Made by a program: the position numbers and the translations under genes
Origin: Jiangella asiatica
GTDB lineage: Bacteria > Actinomycetota > Actinomycetes > Jiangellales > Jiangellaceae
Assembly: GCF_004349065.1 (NCBI RefSeq)
Contig: NZ_SMKZ01000013.1
Location: forward strand, 78,573 to 142,572
Length of the DNA: 64,000 nucleotides
Direction: 5' to 3'
Shown: positions 33,015-41,482 of the stretch, in pieces
How the letters are laid out: every line of letters begins with the position of its first letter
Numbering within the stretch: position 1 is the first letter of the stretch
The notes under the pieces: generated by a model
Database searches by the model: none
The model's input: only the letters and a program-made list of their open reading frames with translations
Told to the model about the DNA's origin: nothing

Positions 33015-34415
33015 TCAGCGCTCCAGGATAGCGCCCTGCTTGCGAAGACGTTCCTGCAGCTCCTTAAGGTCCACTCTGCGCACCGGCCGGCCTTGCTGCA
33101 CGGCCAGCGCGGATGCCGTGCCGGCCGCATGCCCGATCACCATGCAGGCGGCCTGGCCCCGTGCCGATGCCGCGGCCTCGTGGTCGGCACTGATCCCCCG
33201 GCCGGCGACGACAACGTTCTGCAGTCCTACGGGCAGCAGAGAGCGCAGCGGGATGCCGTACGACCGATTGATCCGCCGCATTGTGAGCCCACCGCCGGTG
33301 ACCCGCTCGCCCTGGGCGTTCGTATCGGCGGTGGTCGTCACGTCATGGATGTCCACCGGGTACGCGCCACGGCCGATCTGATCGGAGAAGTCTCGCCCCG
33401 ATGTCACATCGTCACGGGTCAGCTTGTAATCGCCGGAGATGTGCCGCGACTCGCGGACCCCGAGCTGGTGCGGAAGTGCGATCAAGTAGCTGTTCTCGAA
33501 GCCCGGAACGTACTTGCGCAGGAAGTTCATCGCTTCGAGCGTCTGGAGCTGCAGGTCGGCTTCGGCCTGGCTGACCTGCCTGGGGTCGGTTCCATCGACC
33601 CCGTGCACGCGCGTGACGTTGACGACCGTGTCGGTGCGCCCGGGGAAGGTGTAGAGGCAGATGCGATGGCGGTCGATCGAGAAGTCACCGGCCTTGCGCG
33701 CCGTACGGATGAGGCTGTTGAAGGAGGACACGTGGGCGCCCGGAGCCTCCCGGATGTACTGCATGGTGTAGGCCTCGCCCGACCAGCCCTTCGGAGCGGC
33801 CCGCTCCTCGGGATGGGCCTCGAGGTACTGCCAGGTCTTCTCGAAATCGACGTTGGCCACCCGGAAGATGTTGCTGACCGGCTGCGAGAGGTTGTCGCCA
33901 CAGCGCCCGAGCGTGAACTCGCCGCCGGCCCGCGCGACCAGGTCCGCGTCGCCTGTGGCGTCGACATAGGCGGCCGCCGACACCTGCTCCAGGCCGGCCT
34001 TGTTCGCGACCGTGACCGACGTGACCTGGCCGTTCTCCGTCGTGGCGGCGACGACCACTGAATGGAAGAGCATCTCGGCGCCCGCGTCCCGCGCCATCCG
34101 CATCAGATACATTTTCAGCATCTCCGGGTCCTGTGCGACAGTGCCGGAGTCGGAGTACGGGAGCGGCGCAGTGGCGTATCCGGCGGCGATCAGCGCGTCG
34201 ATGAGCTCACGTCCGACACCGCCGAGCGCCCAGTGTCCCTCTGCGTCACGAGCGCCGATCAGGCTCATGCCGAGCGACAGCATCCCGCCGAGGTAGCCGT
34301 ACTTCTCGACCACCAGGGTGCGGGCGCCGGTGCGAGCGGCCGCGATCGCGGCGATCGCTCCTGCCGTGCCACCGCCCGCCACCACGACGTCGTACTCTGC
34401 GCGCTGCATTTCCAT
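33015..34415 (-). CDS. FAD-dependent oxidoreductase, paralogue of 27022-28485
   Basis: A 466-residue flavoprotein with the same motif order as its paralogue: VVVAGGGTAGAIAAIAAART, LVVEKYGYLGGMLSLGMSL, AAYVDATGDADLVARAGG, and C-terminal NVVVAGRGISADHEAAASAR. ATG 34415 directly follows the arabinofuranosidase stop (TAA then ATG), with AAAGGA upstream, so it is expressed with the GH51 gene. Pairing with a glycosidase suggests oxidation of the released sugar or aglycone. The two paralogues bracket one ABC importer. Confidence 0.85.
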   Translation of the reverse strand: MEMQRAEYDVVVAGGGTAGAIAAIAAARTGARTLVVEKYGYLGGMLSLGMSLIGARDAEGHWALGGVGRELIDALIAAGYATAPLPYSDSGTVAQDPEMLKMYLMRMARDAGAEMLFHSVVVAATTENGQVTSVTVANKAGLEQVSAAAYVDATGDADLVARAGGEFTLGRCGDNLSQPVSNIFRVANVDFEKTWQYLEAHPEERAAPKGWSGEAYTMQYIREAPGAHVSSFNSLIRTARKAGDFSIDRHRICLYTFPGRTDTVVNVTRVHGVDGTDPRQVSQAEADLQLQTLEAMNFLRKYVPGFENSYLIALPHQLGVRESRHISGDYKLTRDDVTSGRDFSDQIGRGAYPVDIHDVTTTADTNAQGERVTGGGLTMRRINRSYGIPLRSLLPVGLQNVVVAGRGISADHEAAASARGQAACMVIGHAAGTASALAVQQGRPVRRVDLKELQERLRKQGAILER

Positions 34416-35930
34416 TTAACGGTCCTTTCCGACGATCGGACGCATCCGAAGGACGTTCCACGAGACCGGTTCCAGCACGAGGTTCCCGTCCGGCACTGGG
34501 CGGCTGACCGGTACCACCGTCGCCGGAGCGCCGGCGACGTTGGTGGCGCTCGAATCCGGGTGCGAAAGCACCAGATGCTCGACCAGCCGGTAGTCGGCCA
34601 ATTCTCCGCCCAGGGTCACCTCCATTGGGTGAGCTGTCCAAGGCGATCGATTCACGACGAAGACCACGAGTTCGTCGTCGTCGGCGTTCCACACGGCCGC
34701 GCTCACGATGGATGCGACCCGTCCGTACTTCTCGGTCTCGTGCTCGGCGGACATGGCCTCGGCGGCCCGAAGCACTTTGCCGCGGGCGAACCGGGCGACG
34801 TGGGCGAACGGGTAGAACGTCGTCTGCCGCCACCCCGGCCCGCCCGGCTCCGTCATGATCGGCGCGATCACATTGACCAGTTGCGCGAGGCAGCCGATTC
34901 GTACCCGGTCGGCATGATTGAGCAGGCAGATCAGCAGCGATCCCACGACCACCGCGTCGGTGACCGAGTAGCTCTCCTCGGCCAGGCTGGGCGCATGGCG
35001 CCACGCCTCGCGGGTCGAGTCGTGCGAGTGGAACTCCGTCTGCCGCCACACGTTCCACTCGTCGAACGACAGGCCCATGGTCTTCGTGCTGCGCAACTTC
35101 TCCTTGATGTGGTCGCAGGTGGCGGTGACGGCGCCGATGAAGGACTCCATCGCGTCCGACGATGCCAGGAAAGAGACCTGGTCGTCGTCGCCCTCGTAAT
35201 AGTCGTGCAGCGAGATGTAATCGACCTGGTCATAGGCCTCTTCCAGTGCCGTTGCCTCCCAGGCTCCGAAGCTCGGCATCCGGTTGTTGGAGCTGCCGCA
35301 GAGGACCAGTTCGATGCCGGGGTCGACGCGTCTCATCGCCTTCGCGGCCTCGACGGCGACCCGGCCGTACTCCCACGCCGTCTTGTGCCCGATCTGCCAG
35401 GGCGCGTCCATCTCGTTTCCGAGACACCACATGGTGATGGCATGCGGCGACGCGACGCCGTGCGCGCGGCGCTGATCGGACCAGTAGGTCCCGCTGGGGT
35501 GGTTGCAGTACTCGACGAGGTTGCGTGCGGCGTCCACGCCCCGGGTTCCGAGATTGACCGCGAGCATCATCGTGGTGCCTGCCTGCCGGCACCACTGGGC
35601 GAACTCGTTGAGACCGACCTGGTTCGTCTCACGTGCGCGCCACGCCAGGTCCAGCCGGACCGGTCTTTCCGACGCGGGGCCGACACCGTCCTCCCAGTCG
35701 TACGCGGAGACGAAGTTTCCGCCGGGATAGCGGACGACCGTCGGACCAAGCTCACGCACCAGTTCCAGGACGTCGGCGCGGAAGCCGGAACGGTCGGCGG
35801 CCGGATGTCCCGGCTCGTAGATGCCTGTGTAGACAGCCCGTCCCATGTGCTCGACGAACGACCCGAACAGCCTGCGGTCGAGAGCGGCCGTTTGGAACAA
35901 GCTGTGCAGAACCAGCCGGACCGGGTTCAC
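34416..35930 (-). CDS. GH51 alpha-L-arabinofuranosidase
   Basis: A 504-residue intracellular glycosidase that releases terminal arabinofuranose from arabinan or arabinoxylan oligosaccharides. Family signatures are FGSFVEHMGRAVYTGIYEPG, VRYPGGNFVSAYDWEDGVGP, the acid/base Glu173 (CLGNEMDAP) and the nucleophile Glu291 (LSFDEWNVW). There is no signal peptide. GTG 35930 is chosen: GAGGAG lies 5 nt upstream and the N-terminus then fits the family; the frame continues 43 codons upstream without similarity. The IS256 element ends about 100 bp upstream and may have separated it from its own promoter. Confidence 0.9.
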   Translation of the reverse strand: MNPVRLVLHSLFQTAALDRRLFGSFVEHMGRAVYTGIYEPGHPAADRSGFRADVLELVRELGPTVVRYPGGNFVSAYDWEDGVGPASERPVRLDLAWRARETNQVGLNEFAQWCRQAGTTMMLAVNLGTRGVDAARNLVEYCNHPSGTYWSDQRRAHGVASPHAITMWCLGNEMDAPWQIGHKTAWEYGRVAVEAAKAMRRVDPGIELVLCGSSNNRMPSFGAWEATALEEAYDQVDYISLHDYYEGDDDQVSFLASSDAMESFIGAVTATCDHIKEKLRSTKTMGLSFDEWNVWRQTEFHSHDSTREAWRHAPSLAEESYSVTDAVVVGSLLICLLNHADRVRIGCLAQLVNVIAPIMTEPGGPGWRQTTFYPFAHVARFARGKVLRAAEAMSAEHETEKYGRVASIVSAAVWNADDDELVVFVVNRSPWTAHPMEVTLGGELADYRLVEHLVLSHPDSSATNVAGAPATVVPVSRPVPDGNLVLEPVSWNVLRMRPIVGKDR

Positions 35931-36027
35931 GCCGACTCCTCGCTGTCCGGTCGGGGCCTGGGCCCGGAGACTTCCGGCACCGGTGTCGACGACAGTTCCA
36001 GCACGCTGCGCCCACCGAGTCGGGGTG

Positions 36028-37397
36028 TGTCTGATTAACGGTGGATCCGGTCTTGGCATCGGCTAGTTTCCGGTTGGTGTGATGCGGCCTTCGAACGTGA
36101 TCGCGAACGCGTTGAGGGCCGGTTTCCACCTCATGGCTCATCGTGCCCGGCCTGGGCCGGTCGGGTCCAGCGACCGGGTCACCAGGTAGAGGCATTTCAG
36201 GGCGGCCTGTTCGGTGGGGAAGTGTCCGCGGGCGCGGATCGCGCGTCGGTAGCGGGAGTTGATCGACTCGATCGCGTTGGTCGAGCAGATCACCCGCCGG
36301 ATCTCCTGGTCGTAGTCCAGGAACGGAACGAACTCCGACCAGGCGTTCTCCCACAACCGCACGATGGCCGGGTACTGCTGCCCCCAGTTGGCGGCGAACT
36401 CGTTCCAGCGTTCCTTGGCCGCGGCCTCCGAAGGTGCGGTGTAGACCGGTTTGAGCTCGCGTGACATCTGGTCCCAGTACCGGCGCGACGCGTACCGGAA
36501 CGTGTTGCGCAGCAGGTGGATGATGCAGGTCTGCACGATCGCGAGCTCCCACACGGTGGTGATCGCCTCGGGAAGCCCCTTCAAGCCGTCGCACACCACG
36601 ATGCACACGTCCTGGGTACCGCGGTTCTTGATCTCGGTCAGCACCTGCAGCCAGAACTTCGCGCCTTCACCGCCGTCGCCGGCCCACAGCCCGAGGATGT
36701 CCCGCTCGCCGGTCACGGTGACGCCGATGGCGACGTAGATCGGGCGGCTGGTGACCTGACCATCGCGGATCTTTACATGAATAGCGTCGATGAACATCAC
36801 CGGATATACGCGTTCCAGTGGCCGGGCGCACCACTCGGTCATCTCGCCGACGACCTTGTCGGTGATCCTGGAGATCGTGTCCTTGGACACCTTTGCGCCG
36901 TAGACCTCGTCGAAGTGCGCGGCGACCTCACCAGTGGTTAGGCCTTTGGCAGTCAGCGACAACACGATCTCATCGATCCCGTTCAGACGGCGCTGCCGCT
37001 TCTTCACGATCTGCGGTTCGAACGAGGACTCGGTGTCGCGGGGGACCTCGATCTCGACCGGCCCGATCTCGGTCAGCACCATCTTCGTGCGGGTACCGTT
37101 GCGCGAGTTCCCGCTGTCCCGCCCGGCCCGGTCGTGCTTCTCATAGCCCAAGTGCTCGCTCATCTCCGCCTCCAGAGCGGTCTCGAGCACGTTCTTCGTC
37201 AACTGGTTGAGCAGCCCGTTCGGGCCCACCAGATCGACGCCCTGCTCCTTGGCCTGCGCCAGCAACTGCTCGGCCAGCGCTTGCTGATCCACCTGGTCCG
37301 CCACGGGCTCCAGTGTCTCGGTCAAGATCAATCCTTCCCGCCAAGCACCCCTGCTCGGCGCGTCAGACCAAGACCAAGATCCACCGTTTTTCAGACA
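36028..37397. mobile_element. IS256-family insertion sequence
   Basis: Terminal inverted repeats TGTCTGATTAACGGTGGATC (left, from 36028) and its imperfect complement ending at 37397 (TGTCTGAAAAACGGTGGATC on the minus strand) bound one transposase gene, 1.37 kb in total. Similarity extends a further GGG outward at both ends. I find no 8-9 bp target duplication, and the two flanks are unrelated genes, so the ends have probably been joined by deletion or recombination. Confidence 0.85.
36138..37331 (-). CDS. IS256-family (mutator-type) transposase
   Basis: A 397-residue DDE transposase. The N-terminal region ETALEAEMSEHLGYEKH and the GNSRNGTRTKMVLTEIGPVE block are characteristic. Catalytic residues sit in VMFIDAIHVKIRDG (first Asp), CIVVCDGLKGLPEAI (second Asp) and CSTNAIESINSRYRR (Glu). 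The frame opens with TTG 37331; TTG 37325, 6 nt after AAGGA, is an alternative start. No frameshift is seen, so the element may be active. Confidence 0.93.
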   Translation of the reverse strand: MILTETLEPVADQVDQQALAEQLLAQAKEQGVDLVGPNGLLNQLTKNVLETALEAEMSEHLGYEKHDRAGRDSGNSRNGTRTKMVLTEIGPVEIEVPRDTESSFEPQIVKKRQRRLNGIDEIVLSLTAKGLTTGEVAAHFDEVYGAKVSKDTISRITDKVVGEMTEWCARPLERVYPVMFIDAIHVKIRDGQVTSRPIYVAIGVTVTGERDILGLWAGDGGEGAKFWLQVLTEIKNRGTQDVCIVVCDGLKGLPEAITTVWELAIVQTCIIHLLRNTFRYASRRYWDQMSRELKPVYTAPSEAAAKERWNEFAANWGQQYPAIVRLWENAWSEFVPFLDYDQEIRRVICSTNAIESINSRYRRAIRARGHFPTEQAALKCLYLVTRSLDPTGPGRAR

Positions 37398-37400
37398 GTC

Positions 37401-37452
37401 CCGGGTTGAGCAGCCGACCCCAGTGCACGTCCTGTGTCATCGACCAGCGTGC
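37401..37452 (-). pseudogene. Integrase C-terminal fragment
   Basis: On the minus strand this reads ARWSMTQDVHWGRLLNPG, matching ARPSMTQDVYMGRRVLNPG of the truncated integrase at 24341-25234, the segment holding the catalytic Tyr region (here Tyr is replaced by His). It begins within a few bases of the IS256 right end. Confidence 0.65.
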
Positions 37453-37564
37453 GAGTGTCGACGGCAAGTAGCGCGGCACCAGATGCTCTCTGTGCGAGGT
37501 TTACCGCTTGCTGAAGCGGGTAGGCGGCGCGCAGAACGGGCCGTCGACTGAATTGGAGATGGGC

Positions 37565-38083
37565 ATGAGTACCTCGCACCCAAGCGCTTCCATGGAGCGT
37601 CCACAGGCTAGTCTCATCGGCCTTTACGTCGCCGTGGCCGGTGTGGTGATCTTCAACATCGCCGTGTTTTTGACCTGGGCGTCACAAGACGACGACAGCT
37701 TCAGCGGCTACGAGTCGGACAGCTTGGTGCCGTTCGTAGCCTACCTGGGGTTGGGTCTCGCGGCGGCACTGCTGTTCGCCGCCAGCAGGGCCGACCGGCG
37801 TCAGCATCGTGGCTTGTCGCTGGCTTCGATGGCCGTCGGCATCGCGGCGACGTTGCAATGTCTGGCCTGGCTGCTCGATGTCCCCGGCGCCGCGGAACGC
37901 TCTGCCGAGCTCGACTCTGACATCGGTGTCTGGATCGGCCTGCTCGGGGCGTTGTTGTGGACAATCGGGTCCGCCGTCTTCGCCAAAGAACCCGAAGGCG
38001 ACCTCGACCGGGCAGCGACGCCCACGAAACCCGCAACGGGGTATACCGACGACCCAGGCCGCGGAACCATCGCCGGAGCATGA
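37565..38083 (+). CDS. Four-helix integral membrane protein of unknown function
   Basis: A 172-residue protein from ATG 37565 (GGAG 6 nt upstream; ATG 37559 is the alternative). Hydrophobic segments are at about residues 16-38 (LIGLYVAVAGVVIFNIAVFL), 58-75 (YLGLGLAAALLFAAS), 88-108 and 127-147 (WIGLLGALLWTIGSAVFA). A hydrophilic tail follows. No family is recognised. Confidence 0.65.
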   Translation: MSTSHPSASMERPQASLIGLYVAVAGVVIFNIAVFLTWASQDDDSFSGYESDSLVPFVAYLGLGLAAALLFAASRADRRQHRGLSLASMAVGIAATLQCLAWLLDVPGAAERSAELDSDIGVWIGLLGALLWTIGSAVFAKEPEGDLDRAATPTKPATGYTDDPGRGTIAGA

Positions 38084-38303
38084 CCCCCGCACAGCAGTAA
38101 GAATCGGCCGCGTCCCGAATCGGGCACGGCCGATTCGGCCTACCATTGGCATCGCCGGCGTGCAATCGACGAGACGACCGTCGCCGTCGCGGTCGGGCGC
38201 CACCTGGCCGGTGCCGCCTCTGGGCGGACGACCGCTGGAACTTGATCCCTCGTGTCAGGTCGCTGCTCACGCTCGGCGAGATACGCCTCCAACGCGTTCA
38301 TGA

Positions 38304-39833
38304 TCACGCCGGCCATCCGCCCTGCATCGGCACCCCGGCGCCGACCGGCACGTCGAACGGCAGCCCACTGGACTCGTCCCGGCAGATTCGCCGCAGCCCA
38401 TCATAAAGGGCGGCGGCGACGTCGGGTCGGTGCCGCCACAGGTCATCGGTCTCGTACGGGTCGGCGACGACGTCGTACAGCTGCCCGACGGGGTTTTCCT
38501 GGCCCCAGGCCACGGAGTCGTGCGGGCGCCCGGACCCAGACGAGAACAGCGAAGTGATGGACGACTCGGAAAACCCGCCGCCGGACCCGGCCGAGAAGAT
38601 CGCCTTCCACCGGCCGGACCGGACAGCGAACCGGCCGGCCAGGCTGTGGTGCACGATCGCCCGTCCGGGCGGTACCGACCCGGTTCCTGCCAGCACCGGC
38701 AGCACGTCCAGCCCATCCTCGGCCGTGTCCGTGGGCACCGGCATCCCGGCCGCCGTGAGCACCGTCGGCAGCACGTCAGTCAGACAGACCGGGTCGTCGC
38801 GGACCGTGCCGGGCGGGAACCGCCCGGGCCAGCGCGCCACGAGCGGTTCGCGGTGCCCGCCGTCCCACAGGTCGCCCTTCTGGCCGCGGTAGGGCCCGTT
38901 GGCCCGGTGCACGGCCGGGTCGCCGTCGTCGGTGAAGATCATCGGCGCACCGTTGTCGCTGGTGACGATCACGATCGTGTCGTCGGCTAGGCCTGCGTCG
39001 TCCAGGGCGGTCAGCAGCTCACCCACGGCCCAGTCCACCAGGCACACCGCGTCGGCCCGATCACCCAGACCAGACCGGCCTCGCACGAACGACGGGGGCA
39101 CGCACGGCCGGTGCGGCGCGGACGGCGCCAGGTAGCACAGGAACGGCCGGTCGCGGTCCTGCTCGCGCAGCCAGAACACCGCTTCCTGCGTCAGTCGCAC
39201 GTCCACCTCGTCCTCGGCGAACCCTTCGACTTGTAACCCCGGCCGCTGTTCGGCCAGGAACGTCACCTTCTCGCGGTCGGGCACCCCGACGGTCCGATCG
39301 CCGTCCAGGAAGCAGTACGGCGGCATGTCCAGTGATCCGGCCAGCCCGAAGAACCGGTCGAAGCCCAGCACGGTGGGGCCTCCCGTGAACGGCTGCGTGT
39401 AGTCGATGTCGTGGCCGGCATCGGTCTCCATGTCGTCGTGCAGGACGGCGCCGGGCTCGAACGCGGACCGGACGGTGCCGTCACGGTGCCGCCAGCCCAG
39501 GCCTAGGTGCCACTTGCCGAAGTACCCGGTGGTGTAGCCGGCCGACTGCAGCAGCGACGCCAGTGTGGGACGCTCGGGCTCCACCAAGGGCGGCCCATGC
39601 CCCATCAGGACGAAGTTCTTCAACGGCCCGCGCCAGGCGTAGCGACCGGTCAGCAGCGCGTACCGGCTCGGCGTGCATACCGCGGACGCGGAGTGGCAGT
39701 CGGTGAGGCGCACACCCTCACGGGCCAGCCGGTCGATGTTCGGGGTGGGGATCGGCGACCCGTAGCAGCCTAGGTCGCCCCACCCCATGTCGTCGGCCAG
39801 CACGACGACGACGTTGGGTCGGCGGCCGGCCAT
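38304..39833 (-). CDS. Sulfatase with CTPSR formylglycine motif
   Basis: A 509-residue S1-type sulfatase. The N-terminal metal-binding sequence is PNVVVVLADDMGWGDLGCYG; Cys53 in AVCTPSRYALLTGR is the residue converted to formylglycine; GKWHLG and IVTSDNGAP supply further active-site residues. No signal peptide is evident. Its start overlaps the upstream stop (TGATG). As the last gene of the large LacI-headed operon it should remove sulfate esters from imported oligosaccharides. Confidence 0.9.
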   Translation of the reverse strand: MAGRRPNVVVVLADDMGWGDLGCYGSPIPTPNIDRLAREGVRLTDCHSASAVCTPSRYALLTGRYAWRGPLKNFVLMGHGPPLVEPERPTLASLLQSAGYTTGYFGKWHLGLGWRHRDGTVRSAFEPGAVLHDDMETDAGHDIDYTQPFTGGPTVLGFDRFFGLAGSLDMPPYCFLDGDRTVGVPDREKVTFLAEQRPGLQVEGFAEDEVDVRLTQEAVFWLREQDRDRPFLCYLAPSAPHRPCVPPSFVRGRSGLGDRADAVCLVDWAVGELLTALDDAGLADDTIVIVTSDNGAPMIFTDDGDPAVHRANGPYRGQKGDLWDGGHREPLVARWPGRFPPGTVRDDPVCLTDVLPTVLTAAGMPVPTDTAEDGLDVLPVLAGTGSVPPGRAIVHHSLAGRFAVRSGRWKAIFSAGSGGGFSESSITSLFSSGSGRPHDSVAWGQENPVGQLYDVVADPYETDDLWRHRPDVAAALYDGLRRICRDESSGLPFDVPVGAGVPMQGGWPA

Positions 39834-41461
39834 CAGCAGTCCTCGGTGCGCATGATCCGCACCTCGTCGGTGGTGGCCGGGTCGATCTGCACATTTCCGT
39901 CGGCCGCCGAGGCCAGGCACACGCCGTCGATCGTCACGTCGACGACATTGATGTTGTGCACGAGGTGGGTTTGGCCGTCGGCCTGGATCCCGGTGACGAC
40001 GTTCGGGTGCCGGAACGGCTTCTGCGCGGTGATGTCGCGGAAGATCACGTCGGAGATCTCACCGTAGCCCAGGGCCGGGTCGTACCACTTGTTGTTCTCG
40101 AGCGGGATGTAGAACAGCCGCCAGTTCGCGTCCTCGACCCGGATGTTCTCGAACAGGTATCCGCGCATGTGCCCACTGCCGGCGTGCCGCGACCGGAAGA
40201 TGGCCTGCGGCGGGAACCGATAGTGCTCGGCGTGGATGATGTCGTTGTCGTAGACGTGGAAGTTCTCGACGTCCTCGTGGATATTCCAGCTGATATTGAA
40301 CGGCCCGCCGTTCTCGAGCTGCCAGATGACGTTGCGCCGCACGACGTTGTCGCCCCAGTGCAGTTTGACCGAGTCGTCGTTGACCTTGATGAAATTATTT
40401 TCGATCACGCCGGTGTTGCCGCCCACGACGCCGTCGGTGCTGAACCACCAGCTCATGATCTTGAGGTTGCGCAGGGTGACGTACTGACCCAGCGCCCGGA
40501 CATTGAACCGTGGGCCGTCCACGAACGTGATGCCGTCGACCAGCACGTTGGCTGAGTCAAGGATGTTGATCAAGCCCGGCTGGCTTTTGTTCTGGTCCTG
40601 GTCGCCGGTGTCAAGGAACAGCCCGGACACGATGCCGCGACCCTTGATGACGACGTTCTCCAGGTTTTGGCCCACGAACGCACCCTCGACCCAGGCGCCG
40701 CCGGCCAGGTACACCGTCTCGTTCGAGTGCAGCTGCACGTCGCGGCCGAGGCGGTGGATGCCGGGGCCAAAATACCGGACGTTCGGGTCGTCCGGGTCAG
40801 GCACGTCGGTCTCGGGCGGGTTGGCGAACACCAGCATCGCGTGCTCGACCGGGTTCGTGGTGTTCGGCTCAAACTCCACCGAGACGTTCGCGGCGTCGGT
40901 CAGCACGAACCGGCAGCTGCCGTCGTGGAATCGGGTCGGGACGCGCAGGGACGAGGGCCGCACCCGGCAGCCGGTGGCGGTGTCGGACAGGTCGCGCACT
41001 TCGACGTGCACGATGCCGCTGAAAGAGAACGAGGTCCAGGAGGTGTCGGTGCCGAGGTTGGTGTCGGGTTTGCGGGCGTCGGTCTGGTAGACGAACGATT
41101 GCTGCGCCCGGCCGAACTGGCTGACGGACACGGCGTACCGCTGCGATGCGGCGATGCCGTCCGGCGCGGGGTAGGTGACCAGTTCCGGACGCCCCGGACG
41201 CGGTGCCTCGGTCTCGATGCGTCCGTACGGCAGCTGCTGCCGGCGTTCGGCGACGTCTTGCACGACCAGGCGGCCGGCCGCAGTGATCTCGTCCGCCAGC
41301 CGGTCCACTTCCTCGACCGGCCCGCCGATCGGGGTGGCGACGCCGCCGTTGTCATACCGCATGCCGGTGTAGTGCGGGGATTCGTCGTCGGCGGCCACCG
41401 TCGCCGGCGCGGCCAGGGACAGCGTCGCCGCCGTGGCGACGGCGAGTACGCGGAGCTTCAT
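39833..41461 (-). CDS. Secreted right-handed beta-helix protein (glycosidase/lyase-like)
   Basis: A 542-residue exported protein with a Sec signal peptide (RVLAVATAATLSLAAPATVAA, cleaved near residue 24). An N-terminal beta-domain is followed by parallel beta-helix turns (NVVIKGRGIVSGLFL, NVLVDGITFVDGPRFNVRAL, YVTLRNLKIMSWWFSTDGVV, NDDSVKLHWGDNVVRRNVIW). This architecture is shared by polysaccharide lyases, GH28 and GH49. Asp-rich turns near STDG and NDDS resemble GH28/GH49 catalytic regions. I cannot assign the family. Confidence 0.75.
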   Translation of the reverse strand: MKLRVLAVATAATLSLAAPATVAADDESPHYTGMRYDNGGVATPIGGPVEEVDRLADEITAAGRLVVQDVAERRQQLPYGRIETEAPRPGRPELVTYPAPDGIAASQRYAVSVSQFGRAQQSFVYQTDARKPDTNLGTDTSWTSFSFSGIVHVEVRDLSDTATGCRVRPSSLRVPTRFHDGSCRFVLTDAANVSVEFEPNTTNPVEHAMLVFANPPETDVPDPDDPNVRYFGPGIHRLGRDVQLHSNETVYLAGGAWVEGAFVGQNLENVVIKGRGIVSGLFLDTGDQDQNKSQPGLINILDSANVLVDGITFVDGPRFNVRALGQYVTLRNLKIMSWWFSTDGVVGGNTGVIENNFIKVNDDSVKLHWGDNVVRRNVIWQLENGGPFNISWNIHEDVENFHVYDNDIIHAEHYRFPPQAIFRSRHAGSGHMRGYLFENIRVEDANWRLFYIPLENNKWYDPALGYGEISDVIFRDITAQKPFRHPNVVTGIQADGQTHLVHNINVVDVTIDGVCLASAADGNVQIDPATTDEVRIMRTEDC

Positions 41462-41482
41462 CCTTGCGACCTCCTCGATATG

